NCBI GenBank assembly: GCA_035689345.1
Contig: DASSLR010000032.1
Span: 1-32,601, forward strand
Direction: 5' to 3'
Length of the DNA: 32,601 nucleotides
Source: CF-118 sp035689345
GTDB lineage: Bacteria > Chloroflexota > Dormibacteria > Dormibacterales > Dormibacteraceae
The notes under the pieces were generated by a model. It was not told where the DNA came from, ran no database searches, and worked only from the letters and a program-made list of their open reading frames with translations. The position numbers were made by a program, and so were the translations under genes. Of the stretch, positions 15,993 through 23,431 are shown piece after piece; the stretch's first letter is position 1, and every line of letters begins with the position of its first letter.

Positions 15993-17301
15993 GCTCGCCC
16001 ACGGTCTCGTCGACCGCGTCGACGAATTGCTGCAGAACGTCCTCGTCCATCGGCGTGGATATCGCGCACATGCCGCGCGGCGCCATCAGCACGCCGTGAT
16101 TGACGAGACCGAGGAAGAGGTCGCGCGACTTCTTCTTGTCAGCCGCGGCCACGCCGCGGTAGTCGACGACGGGCTTCTCCGAGAAATGGATCGCCAGCAG
16201 GGAGCCCACGCCGTTCACCTGCGCCGGCACCCCATGCGACGCGAACACCTCTGAGAGCTGCTCGGTCACTCGCTCGCCCTTGCGGTTGAGCTCGGCGAAC
16301 ACGTCGGGCGTCAGCTCCTGCATGGCGGCCAGGCCGGCGGCCATTCCCAGCGGGTTGCCGTTGTAGGTGCCGCCCTGGGCGATGGTCGGGTCGTGGCGCG
16401 GGTCCAGCAGCTCCATGACGTCGGCGCGGCCGCCGAACGCCGCGACCGGCAGGCCGCCGCCGATGATCTTGCCGAGCGTCGTGAGGTCGGGCGTCACGCC
16501 ATACATCTCCTGCGCACCGCCGGGGCCGATCCGGAACGAGATGACCTCGTCGAAGATGAGCAGGATCCCGAGTTCGAGCGTCACGTCCCGCAGGCGCTCC
16601 AGGAAATCCTGCCGCGCCGCGATGACGCCGCCGGCGCCGATGATCGGCTCCAGGATCACGGCCGCGAGCGACGACGCCTCGCGCCTGATGATCGCCTCCG
16701 CCGCGTCGGCGTCGTTGAACGGCAGGACGACGACGTTCTCGAGCGCCCAATCAGGCGTGCCGATGGAGTCCTTGCGCGCGACGGGAGCGTCCGCCGGTCC
16801 GGCCTCCGCCACGAGCGGGTGGGTGCTCACCTCCGCGTAGTCGTGCGTGCCGTGGTAGCCGCCTTCCATGCGGGCGATCTTCGGCCGGCCCGTGAACGCG
16901 CGGGCCAGGCGCATCGCGAACATCGTCGCCTCGGTTCCGGAGTTGCAGAACCTGACCGCGTCGAGGCTCGGCACCCGCTCACACAACAGGGACGCGAGCT
17001 CGACCTCGACAGGGTTCGCGGCGGCGAAACCCGTGCCACGGGCCGCCTGGTTGCGGATAGCCTCGACGATCTTCGGGTGCGCGTGGCCGAGGATCATCGC
17101 CGTGTAGTTGCCGAGCATGTCGATGCGCTCGGTGCCGTCGACGTCCCACACGCGGCAGCCCTCGCCGCGCTCGATGTACAGCGGGTACGGAGCGAAATAG
17201 GTGGTCGTGCGCGTGGTGCCGCCGGGCATGACCGCGACCGCGCGCTCGTGCAGCTCGCGCGAGCCGGGCGTCGTGCGCCGGTACTGCTCTTCGGGGTTCA
17301 C
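15973..17301 (-). CDS. Glutamate-1-semialdehyde aminomutase-like class III aminotransferase
   Basis: 442 residues. AVMPGGTTRTTTYFAPYP, CNSGTEATMFAMRLARAFTG, the Asp of LIFDEVISFR, the PLP lysine in LGKIIGGGLPVAAFGG and GTYNGNPLGMAAG are the hallmarks of the glutamate-1-semialdehyde-aminomutase-like subgroup. True HemL is tied to tetrapyrrole synthesis, but here the gene is the second in an operon with a Rieske oxygenase (GTG start overlapping the upstream TGA as GTGA), so a catabolic amine or amino-acid aminotransferase is more likely. The 3' end overlaps the ankyrin gene. Confidence 0.88.
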   Translation of the reverse strand: MNPEEQYRRTTPGSRELHERAVAVMPGGTTRTTTYFAPYPLYIERGEGCRVWDVDGTERIDMLGNYTAMILGHAHPKIVEAIRNQAARGTGFAAANPVEVELASLLCERVPSLDAVRFCNSGTEATMFAMRLARAFTGRPKIARMEGGYHGTHDYAEVSTHPLVAEAGPADAPVARKDSIGTPDWALENVVVLPFNDADAAEAIIRREASSLAAVILEPIIGAGGVIAARQDFLERLRDVTLELGILLIFDEVISFRIGPGGAQEMYGVTPDLTTLGKIIGGGLPVAAFGGRADVMELLDPRHDPTIAQGGTYNGNPLGMAAGLAAMQELTPDVFAELNRKGERVTEQLSEVFASHGVPAQVNGVGSLLAIHFSEKPVVDYRGVAAADKKKSRDLFLGLVNHGVLMAPRGMCAISTPMDEDVLQQFVDAVDETVGELRPGWE

Positions 17302-18266
17302 GCCGCCCCCGTGCGCACGCCCAGCTCGCGCAGCCAGCGGCGGTACGCGATGGCGGTCCGGTCGCTGCGCAGGTGAAGCTCAGCCTGCAGGTCGAGGGGC
17401 AGCAGCTCGGGCCGCTGCGACTCGAGGATGGGGCGATCCTGCGCGAAGATCCGGTCCTGGAATTCGATCATGTCGCCGGTGGGCTCGTAGTTCATCGCCA
17501 TCCACATCCAGGCGGTGCTGGTCACGGCGTCGTGCGGCGTGACGGCTAAAAGCATGCCGAAAGAGTGCTCGCCGTGCTTGATGAAAGAAGCGGCCAGGGG
17601 CCGATGGACGCGGTACGTGTACGTGACCGTCGAGCCCTCGCCGGTCGCGTAAGGGTCTGGCTGAAACACCTTGACGCCCGTGGCGAGCACGCCCTCGGGC
17701 CCGATCGACGTCTCGTAGTCGGCTATCTCGGGGCGCTGGCGATCACCGAGGATGCCCTCGTGCACGAACGGGAAGTGGCCGACGTCGAGAAAGTTCTCGA
17801 CCACCCGCGGCCCGCTCGCCTTCACCGGGTAGGGCCCCGACATGAGGACGCTGTGCCCGGGTTCGTCCATCAGCTCGAAGGTCGGGATTTTGGCGGCGCC
17901 GGAGCCGAGGGTCACCCAGACGACGCCGTGTGCGGTCGCGGCCCGGTAGACGGTGACGCGCGCCTTGGCGGGCGGGCTCTGCTCGGGATGCGCCGGGATG
18001 TGAACGCATCGCCCTTCATCGCCGTACGTCCAGCCGTGGTACGGGCACTCGAGGCGGTCGCCGTTCACGATGTGGCCGAGCGAGAGCCGTGTGCCGCGGT
18101 GCACGCAGAGGTCTTTCCACGCCAGGTACTCGTCGCCGGAACGCCACACGACGAGGTCCTCGCCGAGAAGCCGGGCCGCGACCGGGCCGCCGCCGGCTAG
18201 GTCGGCGATGCGCGCGACCGGGTGCCAGTCCTCGAGCAGAACCGGGTCGTCGACCATCACCCGCAC
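17298..18266 (-). CDS. Rieske non-haem iron oxygenase, α subunit-like
   Basis: About 322 residues. The [2Fe-2S] Rieske ligands are C54-x-H56 (CVHRG) and C74-x2-H77 (CPYHGW); the mononuclear iron triad is in ENFLDVGHFPFVHEG (D161, H164, H169 or equivalent). Size and layout fit single-component-α enzymes of the PaO/vanillate/carnitine-oxygenase broad group that hydroxylate or demethylate; a separate reductase is needed and none is seen here. I chose GTG 18266 because GAGG lies 5 nt upstream (18272-18275); ATG 18257 and the longer frame to 18317 are alternatives. Confidence 0.88.
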   Translation of the reverse strand: MRVMVDDPVLLEDWHPVARIADLAGGGPVAARLLGEDLVVWRSGDEYLAWKDLCVHRGTRLSLGHIVNGDRLECPYHGWTYGDEGRCVHIPAHPEQSPPAKARVTVYRAATAHGVVWVTLGSGAAKIPTFELMDEPGHSVLMSGPYPVKASGPRVVENFLDVGHFPFVHEGILGDRQRPEIADYETSIGPEGVLATGVKVFQPDPYATGEGSTVTYTYRVHRPLAASFIKHGEHSFGMLLAVTPHDAVTSTAWMWMAMNYEPTGDMIEFQDRIFAQDRPILESQRPELLPLDLQAELHLRSDRTAIAYRRWLRELGVRTGAA

Positions 18267-18332
18267 TTTTACCTCAAATGTGCGACGACATTCCGGGGAC
18301 GTTGGCCTAGCTTCCATCTATTGCGTTTCAAG

Positions 18333-18539
18333 GTGCGCGTCCTGGGGACACATCGACCGCTGCGCGGTAGCCCCGTCGCTGCCTGGGCGTACCACGCCGA
18401 GGTCGTCGACCAGGACGATGGGTTCCAGCAGGCGGCGTGGTCCTGCGAGCACTCGCACGAGACGCCTCAGCTGGCGCAGAGCTGTGGCGAGCAGTGGCTG
18501 ACTCTGCGTGACAGCCAAGGGCAGGCCGCGGCCTCCTAG
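18333..18539 (+). CDS. Small Cys/His protein of unknown function
   Basis: About 68 residues from GTG 18333 (TTG 18321 also possible). The core WAYHAEVVDQDDGFQQAAW is followed by CEHSHETPQLAQSC (C-x-H-x-H-x8-C), then EQWLTLRDSQG. The Cys/His spacing could bind a metal, and short proteins with this W-C-x-H pattern occur in high-GC Gram-positives from memory, though I cannot name the family. Preceding bases lack a strong ribosome site, and the opposite strand offers no better gene. Its TAG overlaps the polymerase TAG in a shared CTAG. Confidence 0.6.
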   Translation: MRVLGTHRPLRGSPVAAWAYHAEVVDQDDGFQQAAWSCEHSHETPQLAQSCGEQWLTLRDSQGQAAAS

Positions 18540-19834
18540 TCACGGCGGCGCTTCTCGTCCGGATGGCCGGTGTTGCCGAACGCTATGCGGTCGCGCACGA
18601 CCGGCGCGCGTCCGAGCAGGCGCGAACGCTGCATCGCATCCTCGCCGAAGCGATCGCGGATCGTATCGACGGCGGCCTCGAGCTTTTCCTTGCGAGGCGG
18701 CGGAGCTGAGGCCTTGAACAGGTCCAGCTGGCCCTCGTCGCCTTCGATGAGGCCGGAGAGACCGACGCCCAGCGTGCCGACGAGCAACCTCGGGTCGCGG
18801 GCGGCCAGCAGCTTGCGGGCCGCCTGGTAGATCTCGTCGCCGGTCGCCACGGGCTCGTGCAGCGTGGCCTGGCGCGAGAAGTGACCCACGTCGGGCCGGT
18901 ACACGACTCCGATCGACACCACCCTCCCGCGACGGCCCGACGCGCGGAGACGGCGGCCCACCATGTCCGACAGCCGCATCAGCAGCTCTTCGAGATCTTT
19001 CTGCGAGCTGGTCGCGCGCGACATCACGTGCGAGTGGCTGTAGCTCTTGCGGGCCGCGTGCTCGAACGCTCCCACCTCGAACCCGCGCAGGCGCCTGGCC
19101 CAGCCACCCGCGACCTCGTCGTGCATGCCCGCGTTGCGCAGCCGGGAGTTGGTCGCGCGCAGGAAGTCGATTGGCGTGAAGATGCCGGCTTTCGCCAACC
19201 GCCGCGCGGTCGCCTCGGCGATGCCCGACAGGTCCGTGAGCTGCAGCCGCTCGAAGACCGAGATGAGGTTCGTGTGGTCGATGCGCTGCAGGCCGTCGCG
19301 CTTGTCCAGGTTGGAGGCCTGCTTGGCCATCCATATCGAGGTCGAGACGCCGACCGAGCAGGTGACGCACTCGCCGATCTCCGCGCGGATGGCGCGCTTG
19401 ATGGCGCGGCCGACGCCCTCCGGCCCGAGCTTCTTGAGGTCGGGCGTGCCGGCCAGGTTGAGCGACGCCTCGTCGATCGACATGCGTAGCACGTCCGGGC
19501 TGTGCCGCTCCATGATCTCGATCAGCCGGTCCGAGGCCGCGCGGTAGAGGGGAGGGTTGGGCTCGCGGATGACGATCGCGGGATAGATCGCCTTCGCCTC
19601 GAAGACCTTCATGCCCGTCTTGATGCCGAGGTCGCGCGCCTCCCTCGACGAGGAGACGATCGTCGCCGCGTCGACGCCGTAGGCTCCGATCGCGACGGGA
19701 CGCCCGCGCAGGGACGGCTCGTGCTGCTGCTCGATCGAGGCGAAGGCGCAGTTCAGGTCGACCACCAGGGTCGCCGGATCGGCCAGGTTGAGGCCGAGCT
19801 CGAGGGCTTCGGCGGAGGGCGACCGGGCGCTCAC
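18536..19834 (-). CDS. dinB: Y-family (DinB/Pol IV-type) translesion DNA polymerase
   Basis: About 432 residues from GTG 19834; the frame also allows ATG 19885. Catalytic carboxylates are in VVDLNCAFASIEQ and MSIDEASLN. CSVGVSTSIWMAKQASN and LSGIAEATARRLAKAGI are the palm and helix-hairpin-helix-like thumb. The little-finger domain follows, and a β-clamp-binding motif QLDLF lies near the C-terminus. It copies past lesions with low fidelity. The Phe of NCAFAS sits where the steric gate against ribonucleotides is expected. A LexA box abuts the chosen start, supporting SOS induction. Confidence 0.9.
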   Translation of the reverse strand: MSARSPSAEALELGLNLADPATLVVDLNCAFASIEQQHEPSLRGRPVAIGAYGVDAATIVSSSREARDLGIKTGMKVFEAKAIYPAIVIREPNPPLYRAASDRLIEIMERHSPDVLRMSIDEASLNLAGTPDLKKLGPEGVGRAIKRAIRAEIGECVTCSVGVSTSIWMAKQASNLDKRDGLQRIDHTNLISVFERLQLTDLSGIAEATARRLAKAGIFTPIDFLRATNSRLRNAGMHDEVAGGWARRLRGFEVGAFEHAARKSYSHSHVMSRATSSQKDLEELLMRLSDMVGRRLRASGRRGRVVSIGVVYRPDVGHFSRQATLHEPVATGDEIYQAARKLLAARDPRLLVGTLGVGLSGLIEGDEGQLDLFKASAPPPRKEKLEAAVDTIRDRFGEDAMQRSRLLGRAPVVRDRIAFGNTGHPDEKRRRD

Positions 19835-19847
19835 GAACACATGTTCG
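19834..19847 (-). promoter_or_regulatory. LexA (SOS) box CGAACACATGTTCG
   Basis: Matches the Gram-positive consensus CGAAC-RNRY-GTTCG at every specified position (RNRY = ACAT). It sits exactly at the 5' end of the polymerase gene, immediately upstream of the GTG at 19834 or within the first 20 codons if ATG 19885 is used. This places the gene in a LexA regulon. Confidence 0.75.
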
Positions 19848-19906
19848 CACTCCCGGACCGCCCCGGCAAGGCCCCCGGTCATCATTTACAGAGGAGGCGA
19901 GCCGAG

Positions 19907-20566
19907 GTGAGATTGCCCTTGATCGCGGCCGCGATGGTCCTGCTGGCGTGGACCTTCATGCCTCCGGCGGAGGCTGCCGCGCCCGCGGCTGCCGGTCCGG
20001 TCCAGGCCGCTGCCCAGCCCGCCGACTACTTCTCGTACCCGCTGCCCACGTGGGAGCCGCACTGCCTCGGCTTCGGCAGCCAGTGGCGGCTCTGCGACGG
20101 CACGGTGCTGCGCCGGTGCTCATCCACCGGTGCGATCTGGCTGCACACGGGTTACGACGTCAGGACCGGCATCCAGCCGGTGATGGCCGCGGCCAACGGC
20201 GTGATCATCGGTTACACCGTCGATCCGATGTTCAAGGGCGGAATGCTCATTCGCCACATCACCGCCCAGGGCGCCGTCATCACGCAGTACTGGCACGTGT
20301 GGCCGCGCAAGGGGTTCGGGGTCGGCACGGTGGTGACGCGCGGCCAGGTGTTCGCCGACATCGCGGACATGGGGTCGCGCACGCACTTCCACTTCGCCGT
20401 CTACATCGGCAACTTCACCGCCAACGCGTGGCGTGGCGCGCTGCCGCCGAAAGCGTGTGACGGATTCCCGGCGTTCCCGAATCGCTTCGTCGACCCGAAC
20501 GCCTTCATGCAGTCGCACCTCCAGCCGGCGCCGCAGCCGGTATGTCACCGGGCGACCTCGCCCTAG
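19907..20566 (+). CDS. Secreted M23 (LytM/lysostaphin-type) metallopeptidase
   Basis: 219 residues from GTG 19907, preceded by GAGGAGG (19891-19897). An N-terminal signal peptide (MRLPLIAAAMVLLAWTFMPP then AEAAA) predicts export. The M23 zinc site is present: His and Asp of WLHTGYDV and the H-x-H of MGSRTHFHFAVY; GIQPVMAAANGVI is the usual strand between them. Members cut peptidoglycan peptide cross-links. Five cysteines outside the signal (HCLGF, RLCDG, RRCSS, KACDG, PVCHR) are unusual and could form disulfides. It shares a CTAG stop with the convergent lysE-type gene. Confidence 0.9.
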   Translation: MRLPLIAAAMVLLAWTFMPPAEAAAPAAAGPVQAAAQPADYFSYPLPTWEPHCLGFGSQWRLCDGTVLRRCSSTGAIWLHTGYDVRTGIQPVMAAANGVIIGYTVDPMFKGGMLIRHITAQGAVITQYWHVWPRKGFGVGTVVTRGQVFADIADMGSRTHFHFAVYIGNFTANAWRGALPPKACDGFPAFPNRFVDPNAFMQSHLQPAPQPVCHRATSP

Positions 20567-21186
20567 GGTCGCGCGGCCAGGGCCTCGCGCGTCAGCTTCA
20601 AGCCGAGTCCCACCAGCACCGCACCGAGTAGCGCGTCCATCGCGCGCCGCACGCGGCCGCGCATCAGCAGGCCCTTCACGCGTTCGACCGCGAACGCATA
20701 GCCGGTGAGCCACGCGAAGGTGAGGAGGCAGAAGTTCAGTCCAAGGGCGGCGAGCATCGCGAACCCGGGATGCGGCCCCGCGAACTGCGGCAGCAGGCTG
20801 ATGAAGAACGCGACCATCTTGGCGTTGGACAGGTTGCTGAGCAGGCCCTGCCAGAACGCGCCGCGCTGGGCCGAGCGCGGAGGCGCCTGCTCCGACGGCG
20901 ACGCCGCCTTGAGCAGAGACCGCACGCCCAGGTAGACGAGATAGGCGGCGCCCGCGATCCTCACCGCGAAGAACAGCGGGCCCGAGGCCACCAGGATCAC
21001 CGCCAGTCCCGCGCTGGTGGCCAGCGTCCAGACCGCCTGCCCCGCGGAGACGCCGGCCGCCGTGGCCACGCCGGCGCTCCTTCCTCCCAGCAGCGTGTTG
21101 CGGATAGTCAGGGCGGTGTCCTGCCCGGGCGTACAGATGACCAGGAGCGAGATCGCGAGGAAGGCGAGGTAGGCGGCGGCGCTCAT
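20563..21186 (-). CDS. LysE/RhtB-family amino-acid exporter
   Basis: 207 residues with about six hydrophobic helices. AISLLVICTPGQDTALTIRNTLLGGRSAG is the LysE/RhtB signature at the N-terminus, and GAFWQGLLSNLSNAKMVAFFISLLPQF the conserved middle segment. It exports amino acids or analogues by proton exchange; the substrate is unknown. It is divergent from glutamate dehydrogenase across a 114-bp region made mostly of two hairpin repeats, which raises the possibility of joint control of amino-nitrogen release and export. Confidence 0.92.
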   Translation of the reverse strand: MSAAAYLAFLAISLLVICTPGQDTALTIRNTLLGGRSAGVATAAGVSAGQAVWTLATSAGLAVILVASGPLFFAVRIAGAAYLVYLGVRSLLKAASPSEQAPPRSAQRGAFWQGLLSNLSNAKMVAFFISLLPQFAGPHPGFAMLAALGLNFCLLTFAWLTGYAFAVERVKGLLMRGRVRRAMDALLGAVLVGLGLKLTREALAARP

Positions 21187-21205
21187 CGTCGTCTCACAGT
21201 AACCC

Positions 21206-21246
21206 CCCTCACCCTGACCCTCTCCCGCAAAGCGGGAGAGGGATAC
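21206..21246 (+). repeat. REP-like 41-bp hairpin repeat, copy 1
   Basis: CCCTCACCCTGA followed by the stem CCCTCTCCCGC (21218-21228), loop AAA, GCGGGAGAGGG (21232-21242) and ATAC. Identical over 41 bp to copy 2. It lies in the lysE/gdh divergent gap, so it is not simply a terminator. Confidence 0.9.
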
Positions 21247-21252
21247 ATGGCG

Positions 21253-21293
21253 CCCTCACCCTGACCCTCTCCCGCAAAGCGGGAGAGGGATAC
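21253..21293 (+). repeat. REP-like 41-bp hairpin repeat, copy 2
   Basis: Exact copy of the repeat 47 bp upstream; stem arms 21265-21275 and 21279-21289, loop AAA. The right arm GGGAGAGGG is purine-rich and ends 11 nt before the gdh ATG, so it may be the only Shine-Dalgarno and would be masked when the hairpin forms. Confidence 0.9.
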
Positions 21294-21300
21294 TTAGGGC

Positions 21301-22575
21301 ATGAGCGGGCGGCCGGAGAGCGCCTTCCAGCGCTTCCTCCGGACCATCGACGCGGCCGCCGCGATCAGCGGCCTCAAGGACGCGGCCCTGCTCGAGCGCA
21401 TCAAGACACCAGAACGCATCCACGAGGTGTCGGTCCCGATCGTCCGCGACGACGGCTCGCCCGCGATCTTCGCCGCCTATCGCGTGCAGCACAGCTCGGC
21501 GCGCGGCCCGTACAAGGGCGGCATCCGTTACCACCCCGACGTCAACCTGGACGAGGTCAAGGCGCTCGCGGCCTGGATGAGCGTCAAGACGGCGGTGGTC
21601 GACATTCCTCTCGGCGGCGGCAAGGGTGGGATCACGGTCGACCCGAAGACGCTGTCGAAGACTGAGCTCGAGGCGCTGACGCGGTCCTACACCGAGCGCA
21701 TCTGGCGCGTGATCGGACCGCAGGTCGACATTCCGGCCCCGGACGTCAACACCAACTCGCAGACGATGGACTGGATCGCGCACGAGTACGGCCGGCAGAG
21801 CCGCACGGTCTCGCCCGCGGTGGTGACTGGCAAGAGCATCGCGCACGGTGGCTCGGCCGGCCGCGACACGGCCACGGCGCAGGGAGGTTTCGAGGTCCTG
21901 CACGCCGCGCTCGGGGCCACGGGCGAGAGCATCGCCGGCGCGACGGTTTCGATCCAGGGCTTCGGCAACGCCGGCGCCAACGCGGCGATCCTTTTGCACA
22001 ACGCGGGCGCCCGCATCGTGGCCGCCTCCGACTCGACGGCCGCGGTGCTCGCGCCGGACGGGCTTCCGGTCGCGGAGCTGGTCGCGCTCAAAGCGCGGGG
22101 CGGGAGCTTCGCCGGCCTGGCGGACTACGAGCGCAAGCCCGCGGACGAGCCGCTGTTCGCGGAGGCCGACATCCTCGTCCCAGCGGCCCTCGAGGGCCAG
22201 ATCACGGGCGCCAACGCGGAGCGCGTGAAGGCACGGTGGGTGCTCGAGCTGGCGAATGGACCGACCACGCCCGAGGCGGATGCGATGCTCGAACGGCGGC
22301 ACGTGAACGTGCTGCCCGACATCCTGGCCAACGCTGGCGGCGTGGTCGTCAGCTACTACGAGTGGCTGCAGAACCTCCACGCGGAGAAGTGGCTGCGCGA
22401 GGAGGTCGAGGCGCGGCTGGCGGTGACCATGCGTCGCGCCTACGAGCGCGTGTCGGAGCTGGCTACGTTCCGCCGCGCGTCATTCCGGCTGGCCGCGTAC
22501 GCGATCGCCATCGAGCGGATCGCCGCGGCGCTGCGGGCCGAGAGCAGCGAGGGCCGGATCGTTCTCGGGCGCTAG
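21301..22575 (+). CDS. gdhA: Glutamate dehydrogenase (Glu/Leu/Phe/Val dehydrogenase family)
   Basis: 424 residues, the length of hexameric catabolic GDHs. ARGPYKGGIRYHP (K72), WMSVKTAVVDIPLGGGKGGI (K96, K108) and DIPAPDVNT build the substrate and catalytic pocket; IQGFGNAGANAA is the dinucleotide-binding Rossmann motif. It interconverts glutamate and 2-oxoglutarate plus ammonia with NAD(P). The unusual GG-G-KGG (most have GGAKGG) is a minor variation. No ribosome site other than the repeat hairpin arm is visible. The TAG stop is shared as CTAG with the convergent DUF3175 gene. Confidence 0.93.
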   Translation: MSGRPESAFQRFLRTIDAAAAISGLKDAALLERIKTPERIHEVSVPIVRDDGSPAIFAAYRVQHSSARGPYKGGIRYHPDVNLDEVKALAAWMSVKTAVVDIPLGGGKGGITVDPKTLSKTELEALTRSYTERIWRVIGPQVDIPAPDVNTNSQTMDWIAHEYGRQSRTVSPAVVTGKSIAHGGSAGRDTATAQGGFEVLHAALGATGESIAGATVSIQGFGNAGANAAILLHNAGARIVAASDSTAAVLAPDGLPVAELVALKARGGSFAGLADYERKPADEPLFAEADILVPAALEGQITGANAERVKARWVLELANGPTTPEADAMLERRHVNVLPDILANAGGVVVSYYEWLQNLHAEKWLREEVEARLAVTMRRAYERVSELATFRRASFRLAAYAIAIERIAAALRAESSEGRIVLGR

Positions 22576-22856
22576 TCCTTGCGGTAGAGCGCGCGCAGCT
22601 CGTCCTTGGCGGCCTCGAGCTTTTCCTTCCGCTCCTTCGGCAGGTTCTTGCCGGCGCGGTTGATGTAGAAAGTCAACATCGACATCGCCGACCGGTAGGG
22701 GTCGCTCTTGCGCCGGTGGCTGTGCTCGGCCGATCGCTGCAGCGAGCGCGCGATGCTCTTTGGATCGTCGCGCTTGAAAACGTCCTTCTCCAGGTCGAGC
22801 GCGTTGCTCTTCGTGGTGACGTCGTGCGACCAGCGCTTGCCCATGCGTGTGGTCAT
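22572..22856 (-). CDS. DUF3175-like small basic protein
   Basis: 94 residues, strongly basic. KRWSHDVTTKSNALDLEKDVF, DDPKSIARSLQRSAEHSHRRK and SAMSMLTFYINRAGKNL match what I recall of the DUF3175 family, whose function is unknown. The ATG overlaps the stop of the DJ-1/PfpI gene (ATGA), so the two are translationally coupled. The many Lys/Arg residues and lack of membrane or signal segments suggest a cytoplasmic, perhaps nucleic-acid-associated or stress protein; that is inference. Confidence 0.82.
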   Translation of the reverse strand: MTTRMGKRWSHDVTTKSNALDLEKDVFKRDDPKSIARSLQRSAEHSHRRKSDPYRSAMSMLTFYINRAGKNLPKERKEKLEAAKDELRALYRKD

Positions 22857-23377
22857 CGCTTCGCCGGCACCGCCTCTAGAACCTTGAGCGACTCGCGAAT
22901 GAACGCGGGGATGTCCTGGGGCATGCGTGACGTGACGAGGTTGCGGTCGACCACGACCTCTTTGTCGACCACGTCCGCGCCGGCTTTCCTCAGGTCGCCC
23001 TGGACCGTCTTCCAGGCGGTCATGCGGTGGCGCCTGTGCTCCTCCGCCGTGAGCAGCAGCTGCGGCCCGTGGCAGATGGCGAGCACGGGCTTGCTCGCGG
23101 TCATCATCTCCTTGGTGAACACGACGGCCTCGTCGTGCGCGCGCAGCTTGTCCGGGCTGTAGCCGCCCGGGATGAACAGCGCGTCGAAATCGCGGGGGCT
23201 AACGTCGCCGAACGCCTTCTCGACGAGGACGTCGACCTGGCCCTTCTTGCCCCTCAGCACGTCGCCCGCCTTCAGGCCGACGACGGTCACGTCATGCCCG
23301 GCCTGCAGAAACGCCTGATACGGGTCCTGGAATTCCGAGTCTTCGTAGTCAGCAGCGAGTACGCACGCGATCTTCAT
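22853..23377 (-). CDS. DJ-1/PfpI-family protein (class I amidotransferase-like fold)
   Basis: 174 residues. The start is ATG 23377 with AGGAGGTG about 5 nt upstream. The nucleophile elbow AICHGPQLL contains the reactive Cys; LFIPGGYSPDKLR and the acidic residue in DYEDSEFQDP complete the family pattern. Members act as stress-related glyoxalase III/deglycase-like enzymes or intracellular peptidases. The gene is coupled to DUF3175 and divergent from the thioesterase by 54 bp. The reading frame stays open 840 nt upstream, but that is a GC shadow of the thioesterase. Confidence 0.92.
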   Translation of the reverse strand: MKIACVLAADYEDSEFQDPYQAFLQAGHDVTVVGLKAGDVLRGKKGQVDVLVEKAFGDVSPRDFDALFIPGGYSPDKLRAHDEAVVFTKEMMTASKPVLAICHGPQLLLTAEEHRRHRMTAWKTVQGDLRKAGADVVDKEVVVDRNLVTSRMPQDIPAFIRESLKVLEAVPAKR

Positions 23378-23431
23378 GGCCCACCTCCTGCAACTCCACC
23401 ATACGAGCCGTTTCCCCGAAACTTCTCGCGA

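Noticed and set aside
15973..17301. Calling this gene hemL (tetrapyrrole synthesis)
   Set aside because: It is paired with a Rieske oxygenase and not with haem genes; the subgroup includes many catabolic aminotransferases.
16393..17376. 327-codon plus-strand frame opposite the aminomutase-like gene
   Set aside because: Antisense shadow; Arg/Asp/Val-rich without motifs, while the minus strand has all PLP-enzyme motifs.
21206..21293. Possible CRISPR array (two direct repeats)
   Set aside because: Only two copies, a 6-bp gap between units, no cas genes, and strong self-complementary hairpins; it is a REP-like element.
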